DNA from: Methanothermobacter sp049720995
Lineage (GTDB): Archaea > Methanobacteriota > Methanobacteria > Methanobacteriales > Methanothermobacteraceae
DNA: 64,000 nt
Reading direction: 5' to 3'
Assembly: GCF_049720995.1 (NCBI RefSeq)
Contig: NZ_JBNASF010000001.1
Location: 1 to 64,000 of the forward strand
The notes beneath the pieces were generated by a model. The model saw nothing but the letters and a program-made list of their open reading frames with translations, was not told the DNA's origin and ran no database searches. The position numbers and the translations under genes are program-made. This document shows, piece by piece, positions 7,358-15,700 of this stretch (positions are counted from its first letter, which is position 1; every line of letters starts with the position of its first letter).

Positions 7358-9063
7358 AACATCACCCCTTTAACTGGAGCGGATTTTGGCAGGTAATCGT
7401 CCTGCACAGGGTAGTTTGCAAAGTTAACAGAGTAGTACTGTTTGAATTTGCTCTCCACGTTGGCAAGGACCTCGTTGTAGAGGGACTCATCAACCTGGGT
7501 GTCAACCCAGAAGGTTCTTCCGTGTGGTGAGGCCACAACTTCTCCGTCCTTAACCACTATTTCTCCATCCTTGAGGACGTATGCTGCCCTTGAGAATCCT
7601 TCCTCAATTGCCATGTAATCGACTGATGGGTCGACTGTTTCAGGGTTGATGTCGTATACCGCGATGTCTGCATCTGCACCGACACCAAGGTGTCCCTTGG
7701 TTTCACTGAGACCAAGGACCTTTGCTGATGTTGCCCTTGTGATCTGTGCTATCTCTGAGAATGTGTATTCCCTGTCAACTGTTGCTATGGTACTCTTCCT
7801 CTGGGCCCACTTGTGGAGTTCTCCCTCAATGAGGTTCATCCTGTACTTGTTGCTCATGAGCCATGCTATGACCCTTGGATACCGTGTGAATGGCCCTGCA
7901 TTTGGGCTGTCTGTTGTGAGGCACACCTTGGCCGGGTCGTCTATTAGGAGGAAGAGTTCCATTCCGATTGCCCACTGGACAGCGGGGACAGGTGCCCTTG
8001 CTGAGTATATGAATGGAACGACACCTGAACCGGTTTCCAGTTCCACGTCACAGTTTGCCCATTTGAGGCCGTTGAGTGAGTGGAGGTCATATTCCATTGG
8101 ACCGTCGGCTGTCATGGTTGTTGTCTCATCGAGGGTTATCTGACCAACGTCTATGACTATGTGGTCGTTTTTGTTGACGTAGTCTGCGATCTTTGGTGCC
8201 TCTGATACGAAGTCCCTCCAGGTGGTTCCACCGTAGCTGTGGAACTGTACGTGTGTGGCGTATAAAACTGTGTCCCTTTCACCGGTTGCAGGGTTTGGTT
8301 TGATGTTCTTTGGCACGTCGAAGGATGCGAGGGTTGTCTCATAGTTTCCTGGGTGTCCAAGGTCGTTACAGTGAAGGTGTATTGAGTGTGGTAGCTGGAG
8401 TTTCTCGTTGACCTCTGCGAGTCCCTTTATGATCTCTGCAGGTGTTATGTCGAAGTATGGTGCAGGGTCATAGATGCCATGGACGTTTCCACCCCATCCC
8501 CAGGCCTCTGTACCGGCAGGGTTAACTATCTTTATTGTGTAACCCTTGGTTGCCCTGAGGAGCCAGGAGGCGTAGGCTGCGCATGCATCCACATCTCCCT
8601 CCTTGAGGTACTCCATCACAAACCAGTTGTTACCGAAGAGTGGGTATGCTGCGTGGTCTATTATGGGTGTGTCATGGAACTCCTCATGGGTGTGCCTTGC
8701 AAGGAGTGGTGGCATGGCCGCCTCCATTGCGGTGGTGTAACCCATCTGGGCGTACCTGTAACCTGTCATGAAGGTTGAGGGTACTGAGAAACCGCTTCCG
8801 GCCCTTCCTGCCTTGAACTTTTCAGCGTCCCTTCGGCTGTCTTCTGGCCTGTACATCCTTCCCACGTTGACCTTTGCACCGGCTATGTGGGAGTGTGGAT
8901 CGACACCTCCAGGCATCACCATCTTTCCAGATGCATCAATGACCTTTGCACTGTCACTGACGCTCTCAACTATTTTACCATCCCTGACGCAGATGTCCAT
9001 CTTCTCTCCATCGACGTTGTTAAGAGGACAGTAAACAAATCCGTTTTTGATTATGTATTCCAT
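7354..9063 (-). CDS. fwdA: Formylmethanofuran dehydrogenase subunit A (amidohydrolase)
   Basis: FwdA is a 569-residue member of the urease/dihydroorotase-like amidohydrolases. It condenses formate, delivered by an internal tunnel from FwdB, with methanofuran at a dinuclear metal site. The metal motif DPHSH follows MPGGV near residue 52. Further ligand segments such as HLHCNDLGHPGN and TTDSPNAGPF are visible. A GGAGGATTC site lies just before the ATG. It sits between fwdD and fwdC in the operon. Confidence 0.96.
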   Translation of the reverse strand: MEYIIKNGFVYCPLNNVDGEKMDICVRDGKIVESVSDSAKVIDASGKMVMPGGVDPHSHIAGAKVNVGRMYRPEDSRRDAEKFKAGRAGSGFSVPSTFMTGYRYAQMGYTTAMEAAMPPLLARHTHEEFHDTPIIDHAAYPLFGNNWFVMEYLKEGDVDACAAYASWLLRATKGYTIKIVNPAGTEAWGWGGNVHGIYDPAPYFDITPAEIIKGLAEVNEKLQLPHSIHLHCNDLGHPGNYETTLASFDVPKNIKPNPATGERDTVLYATHVQFHSYGGTTWRDFVSEAPKIADYVNKNDHIVIDVGQITLDETTTMTADGPMEYDLHSLNGLKWANCDVELETGSGVVPFIYSARAPVPAVQWAIGMELFLLIDDPAKVCLTTDSPNAGPFTRYPRVIAWLMSNKYRMNLIEGELHKWAQRKSTIATVDREYTFSEIAQITRATSAKVLGLSETKGHLGVGADADIAVYDINPETVDPSVDYMAIEEGFSRAAYVLKDGEIVVKDGEVVASPHGRTFWVDTQVDESLYNEVLANVESKFKQYYSVNFANYPVQDDYLPKSAPVKGVML

Positions 9064-9085
9064 TTGAATCCTCCCGCTGAACTAA

Positions 9086-9478
9086 TTAAATCTGACCTAC
9101 CTTACCGTAGACCTTCATGAGGGTGGGCATGTCAGGAACCTCTTCATCGGTGGGTATGATCTCCACCGGTATGTTCTTAAAGCTGGGTGTTGCTGTTGAA
9201 TCTGTATCCGGTCTTATGACCCTGTTGGCCCATGGACCCATTGGTATGTAGACCATTCCATCTGGTAGTGGTTCCTTTGCCTCAACAGCCTTGACAACTA
9301 CATCTCCATATTCTGATATGACCTTGACGTTGTCTCCTTCGTTTATCCCCAGCTGTTTCATCATGTCGGCGTTCATCTGAATTATTGCAGCTGCATCCAC
9401 GTACATTTTAAGGTCCTTACCGGATTCTATGGCCTGTCCCTGCCATATTGTCCTTCCTGTGTTGAGTATGACCATCAT
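9086..9478 (-). CDS. fwdD: Formylmethanofuran dehydrogenase subunit D
   Basis: This 130-residue protein is the molybdopterin dinucleotide-binding domain that in other molybdopterin enzymes forms the C-terminus of the catalytic chain. Segments such as RTIWQGQAIESGK, GINEGDNVKVISEYG and YIPMGPWANRVI are typical. It completes FwdB. The start overlaps the fwdG stop by four bases (two ATGs in a row follow GGAGGAATT), indicating coupled translation. Confidence 0.94.
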   Translation of the reverse strand: MMVILNTGRTIWQGQAIESGKDLKMYVDAAAIIQMNADMMKQLGINEGDNVKVISEYGDVVVKAVEAKEPLPDGMVYIPMGPWANRVIRPDTDSTATPSFKNIPVEIIPTDEEVPDMPTLMKVYGKVGQI

Positions 9479-9723
9479 TCTAATTCCTCCAGTCTGATTG
9501 CATCCACAGGGCAGCTTTCAACACATGTACCGCATTTTCCGCACAGGTCAGGGTTCTTTATGTTAACAACCCCGTCCTCGACCATCATTATGATTTCCAC
9601 ATCATCTGTTGGGCCCTTTCCACCTGCAACCTCGGGGCTTCTGAGGGCATTCACGGGACATGCGATCACGCAGTTTCCGCATCCATGGCAGAGTTCAGGG
9701 TATGCCTTAAGTCCAATTGCCAT
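9475..9723 (-). CDS. fwdG: Formylmethanofuran dehydrogenase subunit G, 2[4Fe-4S] ferredoxin
   Basis: The 82-residue protein has two CxxCxxCxxxCP motifs (CHGCGNCVIACPVNAL and CGKCGTCVESCPVDAI) separated by an extended loop, the signature of FwdG. It passes electrons from the polyferredoxin FwdF to the tungsten subunit. A GGAGGTAATC ribosome site precedes the ATG. Confidence 0.95.
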   Translation of the reverse strand: MAIGLKAYPELCHGCGNCVIACPVNALRSPEVAGGKGPTDDVEIIMMVEDGVVNIKNPDLCGKCGTCVESCPVDAIRLEELE

Positions 9724-9738
9724 CTGATTACCTCCATT

Positions 9739-10788
9739 TTATTTGAGTAATGATTCAAAGGCGTTCTTCCATGCCTTTGACTTGATTGGAGTTGTATTTA
9801 TTTTGCTCCTCTTAACCTCTATGGCGTTAACAGGGCATGATCTCTCACATGCTCCACAGTATATGCAGAATCTTTCGTCCTTGTAGAGTTTGGTTGGCTT
9901 TTCACCGGGTTTCTCTGGTTTCGGGAATGAGAGAACATTGCATGGGCATGCCATCACACAGGTCTCACAGGCCTGGCATGTGTCCTCATCGATTATCAGT
10001 TCGCCCTGGAATGGCTTCGTCACTGTTGCGGCATCAACCGGGCAGATCTCCTGGCACCATCCACAGTTTACACAGAGCTCAGGGTCGATGTAGGATGTTC
10101 CTGTAACCTCAGGGACCTTTATCTCGTATTCACCGTATGGGCAGATTCTGCAGACCTGCATTATGGCGTCAACAGGGCAGATCCTCTTACATATTCCGCA
10201 GTGAACACATTTGTCTTCGTCCACGTTGATGTCGGTTGCAACGGTTGGGCTCGCTGAACTTGGTATCTGGTGTTCTATCTCTATGGCATCAACAGGACAC
10301 ATTTCCTCGCACATACCACAGTATATGCAGGTGTCCTTGTCTATCTGGATTTCGCCTGTGATGAGGTCCTTCCTTTCTGGGAGTTCCCTTGTTATGGTTA
10401 TGGCGTCCTGTGGACATGCTGTTTCACATGCCTTGCACTGTATGCATGTTTCATCATCTATCTCGGCTGATTTAAGGATTTTAGGATATTCTGCAAGTTC
10501 CTTTATTGATGTTCCGTCAATCTGAAGGTCAAGAGCCTGGAATGGGCAGATCGAACTGCACATACCGCAGAGGACACATTTGTTCTCATCGATAGCTATC
10601 TTTGACTCATCCTGTTCTGTTCTGACCATTGCACCTGTTGGGTTAACCTCGATTGCACCGACCGGGCATATCTCGCCGCACAGTCCACACACAGCGCAGA
10701 GGCAATCCTGGAAGATCAACTTTCTGTTTTCTTCGCCGGTCCGCTCCACGGTAATATTCTTACCTTCAATTACTTCGGTCGTTTCCAT
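9739..10788 (-). CDS. fwdF: Formylmethanofuran dehydrogenase subunit F, polyferredoxin
   Basis: FwdF has about 349 residues and eight CxxCxxCxxxC motifs, enough for eight [4Fe-4S] clusters. They are recognisable at CAVCGLCGEICP, CVLCGMCSSICP, CIQCKACETACP, CIYCGMCEEMCP, CVHCGICKRICP, CVNCGWCQEICP, CQACETCVMACP and CIYCGACERSCP. It is the long electron wire connecting the Fwd complex to heterodisulfide reductase or ferredoxin. I prefer the ATG at 10788, eight bases behind GGAGGTAG, over the UUG just before it. The start lies inside the end of fwdH. Confidence 0.95.
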   Translation of the reverse strand: METTEVIEGKNITVERTGEENRKLIFQDCLCAVCGLCGEICPVGAIEVNPTGAMVRTEQDESKIAIDENKCVLCGMCSSICPFQALDLQIDGTSIKELAEYPKILKSAEIDDETCIQCKACETACPQDAITITRELPERKDLITGEIQIDKDTCIYCGMCEEMCPVDAIEIEHQIPSSASPTVATDINVDEDKCVHCGICKRICPVDAIMQVCRICPYGEYEIKVPEVTGTSYIDPELCVNCGWCQEICPVDAATVTKPFQGELIIDEDTCQACETCVMACPCNVLSFPKPEKPGEKPTKLYKDERFCIYCGACERSCPVNAIEVKRSKINTTPIKSKAWKNAFESLLK

Positions 10789-11242
10789 CAATTTCTACCT
10801 CCTTTATTTCTATAGAATCAGTTGGACACATATCAACACATATGAGACACCCGCAGCACCATTCGGAATCCACATGTGCCTTGAGGTCTCGGAGGGTTAT
10901 GGCCTTCATGAGGCATGTGTCCACACATAGCCCGCACCCAATACATGAGTTCCTGACGGTTCCCTGAAATTTCCTCTGCTGGCATGTCTTCACTATCGTC
11001 CTCGTCATCTCTGTGTTCTGTGTAAGGGAGTGGGTGAGAAGAAGGAAATCCCTTGGACACATCTCTGTTATTACCGTTGCAATCTCTATTGACCTCCATG
11101 AGAGGTTTCTCCCGTTGAGGTAGTGAGAAACAGTGGATCTGTTTATCTTCAGAGCTTCGGCTATCTCTCTCTGTGAATGGCCCTGTTTTGTTAGGTTTAC
11201 AGCTGCTATGTATTTGAGTCCAGAAACTATATGTTTCGGCAT
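10766..11242 (-). CDS. fwdH: FwdH: helix-turn-helix domain fused to 2[4Fe-4S] ferredoxin
   Basis: This is the first gene of the operon, about 158 residues from the ATG at 11242 (MPKHIVSG), with GGTGAC at 11246-11251. Residues 20-55 form a clear helix-turn-helix (SQREIAEALKINRSTVSHYL). The C-terminal half carries two ferredoxin motifs (CIGCGLCVDTC and CCGCLICVDMCP). FwdH is named as an operon member in Methanothermobacter, yet this architecture is that of an iron-sulfur-sensing DNA-binding protein. A perfect palindrome lies directly upstream. It overlaps fwdF by 23 bases. Whether it is an electron carrier, a regulator or both is not settled by sequence. Confidence 0.88.
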   Translation of the reverse strand: MPKHIVSGLKYIAAVNLTKQGHSQREIAEALKINRSTVSHYLNGRNLSWRSIEIATVITEMCPRDFLLLTHSLTQNTEMTRTIVKTCQQRKFQGTVRNSCIGCGLCVDTCLMKAITLRDLKAHVDSEWCCGCLICVDMCPTDSIEIKEVEIDGNDRSN

Positions 11243-11251
11243 AGGGTCACC

Positions 11252-11292
11252 ATGTGTGTTAATCACACATTTAACCGCCCTGTATATAATAA
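11252..11292 (-). promoter_or_regulatory. fwd operon promoter with start-site palindrome
   Basis: On the minus strand a TATA box (TTATTATATACA) covers 11292-11281. About 24 bases downstream, at 11252-11270, is a perfect inverted repeat ATGTGTG-N5-CACACAT. It overlaps the expected transcription start and abuts the ribosome site. A second TATA-like stretch lies near 11315-11326. This is a strong operator candidate for metal or redox control of fwd, possibly by FwdH itself. Confidence 0.65.
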
Positions 11293-11359
11293 TTTTCTAC
11301 AAAAAACAAATAGAAAAATATATAAATGAGGGTGTTGTTAGCGCACATCTTATCTTTGA

Positions 11360-14014
11360 TTAGACGCGACACACCCGGACCGGGGTGAACTTGAGTTCAG
11401 GCATCCCTGAAAAAGGATCCCGTTCTCCGCCTGTGAGGACATTTGCAGGGGTATCTGCAAAGTGGAATGTCATGAAGACCATGCCATCCATTACCTCATC
11501 TGTAACCCTTGCCCTCACCCTTAGGGAGCCCCTCTCTGATGTGACCTCAACAGTATCCCCATCTCTGACACCCATGGAGGCGGCGTCAGAGGGGTTCATG
11601 AGAAGCTGCTCATGGTCTGAGAATGATTCCAGTTCCCTCACCCTTGAAGTCATTGACCTTGTGTGGTACTGGTAGAGGTTCCGTCCTGTTACAAGGACCA
11701 GCGGATACTCCTCTGAGACCTTCCTGAAGTGGTAATCAGGCAGCAGGAATGATGCTCTTCCTGTGGGTGTTGGGAACTCTTCAGAGTGAAGGTAATCTGT
11801 TCCTGCATCCTTCTCTGATGTGCAGGGCCACTGTATTCCGCCGAATTTTAGCCTTTCATGGGAGATGCCAGCATATGAGGATACAAGTTCCCTTATCTCA
11901 TCGAATATCCTGGAGGCTGATCCATAATCAAAGTCCTCTCTTCCCATCCTCTCTGCAATCATGGAGATTATCTGCCAGTCAGGCAGCGCATCCCCCGGGG
12001 CATCCAGTGCCTTTCTCAGAAGCTGAACCCTTCTCTCGGTGTTGGTGAATGTACCGTCCTTCTCTGCAAAGGATGCTGCAGGCAGAACCACATCTGCAAG
12101 TTCCGCAGTCTCAGTTAGGAATATATCCTGTACCACAAGGAATTCGAGGCCCTCAATGGCCTCCCTTGTCTTTTCAATGTCAGGTTCGCTCAGAAGGGGG
12201 TTCTCACCCATTATATACATGCACCTGATTTTTCCGTCTCTTGCGGCATCAAACATCTCAGGAAGTGTCATCCCTGCGGGGGGGATGGGTGAACCCCATT
12301 TCTCAGAGAATTTCCCTGCAGCCTCATCAATGCTCTGATACCCCGGCAGGAGGTCTGGGAGTGCCCCCATATCACAGGCCCCCTGAACGTTGTTCTGACC
12401 CCTCAAAGGGTTGATACCGGCTGATTTTACACCGACGTTGCCTGTAAGAAGCGCCAGGTTGCTCAGTGCAAGCACATTACCCGTCCCGTTAACGTGCTGG
12501 GTGATGCCCATTGAATATATTATGGATGCCGGAGAATTCGATGCGTACATTACTGCGGCTCTCCTTATGTCTTCAGTTTTAACCCCGGTTACCTTCTCCA
12601 CTTCATCAAGATCAAGGGCCATGAGTGCGTCCCTGAACTCCTCAAATTTCTCTGTGCGGGAATCTATGAATTCACTGTCATGCAGGCCCTCATCAAGTAT
12701 GAAACGGCACATCGCCATTAAGAGTGGGATGTCAGATCCGGGCCTGTTCTGCAGATGGATATCTGCAAGTTCGGATAACCTGGTTTTCCTTGGATCCACT
12801 ACAACGAGCTTTGCACCTGACCTCACGGCCCTGATTACACTGTAGGAGGTTACAGGGTGTGTCTCCGGTGGGTTGGTTCCCACTGCCAGTATACAGCCGG
12901 CACCCTCCAGTTCAGATATGGAGTTGGTCATTGCACCACTGCCCAGACTCATTCTAAGTGCTGCGAGTGAGGGGGCATGACAGAGCCTTGCGCAGTGATC
13001 AATGTTTCCTGACCCCATAACGGCCCTTGTGAACTTCTGCAGCAGATAGTTCTCCTCGTTGGTGCACTTGGCAGAGGCCACAGCCGCGAAATTTTCCCCA
13101 CCGTATTCAGAGAGCCTTTCAGCCACCAATGAGATGGCCTCATCCCATTCCGCCTCCACAAACCTTCCATCAACCTTTATCAGAGGTTTTTTGAGTCTTT
13201 CGGGGCTGTTTACAAATTTAATGGCGAACCTCCCCTTCACACATAGCCTGCCACTGTTAACAGGGCTGTCAGGGACCCCCCTTGAACTCACAATACGGTT
13301 TCCCCTCACCCCGATATAGATCTCGCAGCCAGCGCCGCAGTAGGGGCATATAGTCCTCACCTCGGTGGATGGCCTATCAGTCCGGGGTAAAAGGGCGCCC
13401 ACAGGGCATGCCTCGACGCATTCACCACATGAGACGCAGCTTGAATCAAGTATATCCCTGTCCATGAAGGTGGCTATCCTTGTGTCACGCCCCCTGTATG
13501 CAAAATCAACCGCCTCTGCACCCACTCCCCTGCAGACACGGACACATATGCCACAGAGGATGCACTTATCGTGGTCTCTCAGGAAAAATGGGTTGGATTC
13601 ATCCACCTCAATCCCTGAAAACTCAGGTCTCAACCTCTCAAGGTCCTTTTCAGATACGTTGAGGTACGATGAGACCTCCTGAAGCCTGCAGTCACCTGAT
13701 GCAGGGCAAGAAAGGCAATCCCTGCTGTGATCAGCTATTATCAGGGACAGAGTGGTTCTTCTGATCCTGTTTATCCTTTCAGACTCTGATATGAACTCAG
13801 CACCATCCTCTGCAGGGGTCTCGCATGCCGTTACCAGCCTTCCATCACTGTTTTCAACCAGACACAGCCTGCAGCCCCCGAATGGTTCAATGCCATCTCT
13901 GAAACAGAGGTTCGGTATGTAGATGCCGTTTGCAAGGGCTGCCTCGAGGACAGTCATTCCCCTGGCTGCCTCAACTTCCCTTCCATCGATCCTGAATCTT
14001 ACAGTCCCCTTCAT
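11360..14014 (-). CDS. Bacterial-type formate dehydrogenase alpha subunit with N-terminal Fe-S modules
   Basis: This 884-residue protein is built like NAD-linked or bifurcating formate dehydrogenases (FdsA/FdhF2), not like the F420-linked FdhA. In order it has a [2Fe-2S] ferredoxin domain (CFRD...CRLC...CETP), an HC3-type motif (HSRDCLSCPASGDC), two [4Fe-4S] motifs (CILCGICVRVC and CVSCGECVEACP), a molybdopterin-enzyme cluster (CPYCGAGC...GRLC), and the catalytic RLCHAPS, where cysteine replaces selenocysteine. The molybdopterin domains and a C-terminal dinucleotide-binding domain follow. NuoF- and NuoE-like genes close by supply the flavin module. Metabolism could run either way: formate oxidation, or formate supply for purine synthesis. 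No F420-reducing FdhB is present. Confidence 0.9.
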   Translation of the reverse strand: MKGTVRFRIDGREVEAARGMTVLEAALANGIYIPNLCFRDGIEPFGGCRLCLVENSDGRLVTACETPAEDGAEFISESERINRIRRTTLSLIIADHSRDCLSCPASGDCRLQEVSSYLNVSEKDLERLRPEFSGIEVDESNPFFLRDHDKCILCGICVRVCRGVGAEAVDFAYRGRDTRIATFMDRDILDSSCVSCGECVEACPVGALLPRTDRPSTEVRTICPYCGAGCEIYIGVRGNRIVSSRGVPDSPVNSGRLCVKGRFAIKFVNSPERLKKPLIKVDGRFVEAEWDEAISLVAERLSEYGGENFAAVASAKCTNEENYLLQKFTRAVMGSGNIDHCARLCHAPSLAALRMSLGSGAMTNSISELEGAGCILAVGTNPPETHPVTSYSVIRAVRSGAKLVVVDPRKTRLSELADIHLQNRPGSDIPLLMAMCRFILDEGLHDSEFIDSRTEKFEEFRDALMALDLDEVEKVTGVKTEDIRRAAVMYASNSPASIIYSMGITQHVNGTGNVLALSNLALLTGNVGVKSAGINPLRGQNNVQGACDMGALPDLLPGYQSIDEAAGKFSEKWGSPIPPAGMTLPEMFDAARDGKIRCMYIMGENPLLSEPDIEKTREAIEGLEFLVVQDIFLTETAELADVVLPAASFAEKDGTFTNTERRVQLLRKALDAPGDALPDWQIISMIAERMGREDFDYGSASRIFDEIRELVSSYAGISHERLKFGGIQWPCTSEKDAGTDYLHSEEFPTPTGRASFLLPDYHFRKVSEEYPLVLVTGRNLYQYHTRSMTSRVRELESFSDHEQLLMNPSDAASMGVRDGDTVEVTSERGSLRVRARVTDEVMDGMVFMTFHFADTPANVLTGGERDPFSGMPELKFTPVRVCRV

Positions 14015-14085
14015 GTTATCTTCAGCTATTTTTTATAGTGAAAATTTATCCCCATGTAAAATAAAGTTTATGAAGAGGTGAAAGT

Positions 14086-14766
14086 ATGAGGATAGTTGGG
14101 GTGACAGGCACCAAGGACACCGGCAAAACCGCCCTGGTTGAGAAAATCGTCAGAAAACTCGTGGATGCAGGTTACAGGGTCGCAACCCTCAAGCATACCC
14201 ATGGGGGATTTGATTTCCCAGGTAAGGACACCGATAGGCACCGGAAGGCGGGTGCAGAGATAGTTGCAGGGACCGGCAGGGAAACCTTCTTCCTTATTGA
14301 CAGGAAAATGGATCTCGATGAGGTTGTGGGTGTCCTTGAGATGCTGGATGAAATCGACTTCCTTGTGGTTGAGGGCTTCAAGTCAATGGAGTATGCTAAC
14401 ATATCAACCTCCACCCCTGGAGAATTCACCCTGAAGGTTGTTGATCCATTCAAAATCGATGATCTGCATGACCTGATTGAACTCATAGAAAGGAGAACTT
14501 ACGGTCTCCTTCAGAACCTCAACTGCGGTAAGTGCGGCTTTGATTCATGCAGAGAGTTTGCAAGGGCAAAGGTTCAGGGCGAGGCGGATGATACAGACTG
14601 TAAGAGCCAGCCCGATAGTGTTCTCCTCAGGATAAATGGAAGGCCCGTCCCCCTGAACACATTCGTCCAGAAATTCATAGCTGGTACGGTTCTCGGTATG
14701 GTGGATGCCCTTGATACAGAAAGCCTTAAACATCAAAAGGTTGATCTCATCATAAAAAGACCATGA
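14086..14766 (+). CDS. mobB: MobB-like GTPase with C-terminal iron-sulfur motif
   Basis: Residues 1-150 are a MobB-type P-loop protein (GVTGTKDTGKTALVEKI), with the family segments LKHTHGGFDFPGKDT and VVEGFKS. MobB assists attachment of the GMP moiety to molybdopterin. The remaining about 75 residues carry CGKCGFDSCREFA and a further Cys about 18 residues on. This is the CxxCx4C...C arrangement of Fe-S domains in RnfB and corrinoid proteins. The gene starts a plus-strand pair with moaA, divergent from the formate dehydrogenase gene. A GAGGTGAAAG site precedes the ATG. The fusion hints at delivery of cofactor to a redox enzyme or at redox control of the step. Confidence 0.88.
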   Translation: MRIVGVTGTKDTGKTALVEKIVRKLVDAGYRVATLKHTHGGFDFPGKDTDRHRKAGAEIVAGTGRETFFLIDRKMDLDEVVGVLEMLDEIDFLVVEGFKSMEYANISTSTPGEFTLKVVDPFKIDDLHDLIELIERRTYGLLQNLNCGKCGFDSCREFARAKVQGEADDTDCKSQPDSVLLRINGRPVPLNTFVQKFIAGTVLGMVDALDTESLKHQKVDLIIKRP

Positions 14767-14782
14767 CAATTAGGGGTAGAGA

Positions 14783-15700
14783 ATGCAGGTCCATGATAAC
14801 CACAGAAGACCGCTGGTATCACTGAGAATATCTGTAACGGGGCGCTGCAATGTCAGCTGTATTTACTGCCACCGGGACGGAATCGTGCGTTCAGACGAGG
14901 AGATGAGCCCAGAGGATATAGAGAACATATGCAGGGTGGCCTCTGACTTTGGTGTGAAGAAAATAAGGCTTTCGGGTGGCGAGCCCCTCCTGAGGGACGA
15001 TATTGTGGAGATAGTTGAGAGGATAGACGGTATTGGATTCAGGGATATCTCCATAACAACCAACGGGACCCTCCTCGAGGACCTCAGCATCCCCCTCAGG
15101 GAGGCCGGGCTTGACCGGGTCAATGTCAGTTTCGACACCCTAAACCCTGAAACATACAGGTTCATAACCAGAAAGGACTACCTTCAGAGGGTCAGGGCTG
15201 GAATAGAAGCTGCCGTTATGGCCGGCCTCGATCCCGTCAAGATAAACATGGTGATACTGAGGGGCGTCAATCACCAGGAAATATGGGACATGTTTGAGTT
15301 CTGCCGTCAGCAGGGTGCTGTGCTGCAGATAATAGAACTCCTGAAAACCGACAGCTGCCCTGACAATGGAGTGGAGAGGTACCACTGCGACATAACCCCC
15401 ATTGAGGCTGAACTGGCAGAGATGGCTGACCGTATAATGACAAGAAAGTTCATGCAGGACCGTAAGAAGTACTTCATCGGGGACGGGGAGGTGGAGGTTG
15501 TGAGGCCCATGGATAATACGAGGTTCTGTGCAAACTGCACAAGGCTGAGGGTAACCCCTGATGGGAAGCTGAAACCATGTCTCCTCCGCAACGACAACCT
15601 GGTGGACACGAAGAAAGCCCTCAGCTCCGGTGACATGGAAGGTCTCCGTGAACTCTTTCTGGAGGCCATCAGACGGAGGTCTCCCTACTATCAGTCCTGA
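14783..15700 (+). CDS. moaA: GTP 3',8-cyclase MoaA (radical SAM)
   Basis: The 305-residue protein has the radical-SAM cluster motif CNVSCIYC near residue 23, the SAM-binding segment RLSGGEPLL, and the C-terminal cluster motif FCANCTRLRVTPDGKLKPCL that binds GTP. It catalyses the first step of molybdopterin synthesis, giving 3',8-cyclo-GTP. It follows mobB after 16 bases behind GGGGTAGAG, so both are likely one transcript serving the tungsten and molybdenum enzymes around it. Its 3' end overlaps the convergent NuoF-like gene by about ten bases. Confidence 0.95.
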   Translation: MQVHDNHRRPLVSLRISVTGRCNVSCIYCHRDGIVRSDEEMSPEDIENICRVASDFGVKKIRLSGGEPLLRDDIVEIVERIDGIGFRDISITTNGTLLEDLSIPLREAGLDRVNVSFDTLNPETYRFITRKDYLQRVRAGIEAAVMAGLDPVKINMVILRGVNHQEIWDMFEFCRQQGAVLQIIELLKTDSCPDNGVERYHCDITPIEAELAEMADRIMTRKFMQDRKKYFIGDGEVEVVRPMDNTRFCANCTRLRVTPDGKLKPCLLRNDNLVDTKKALSSGDMEGLRELFLEAIRRRSPYYQS

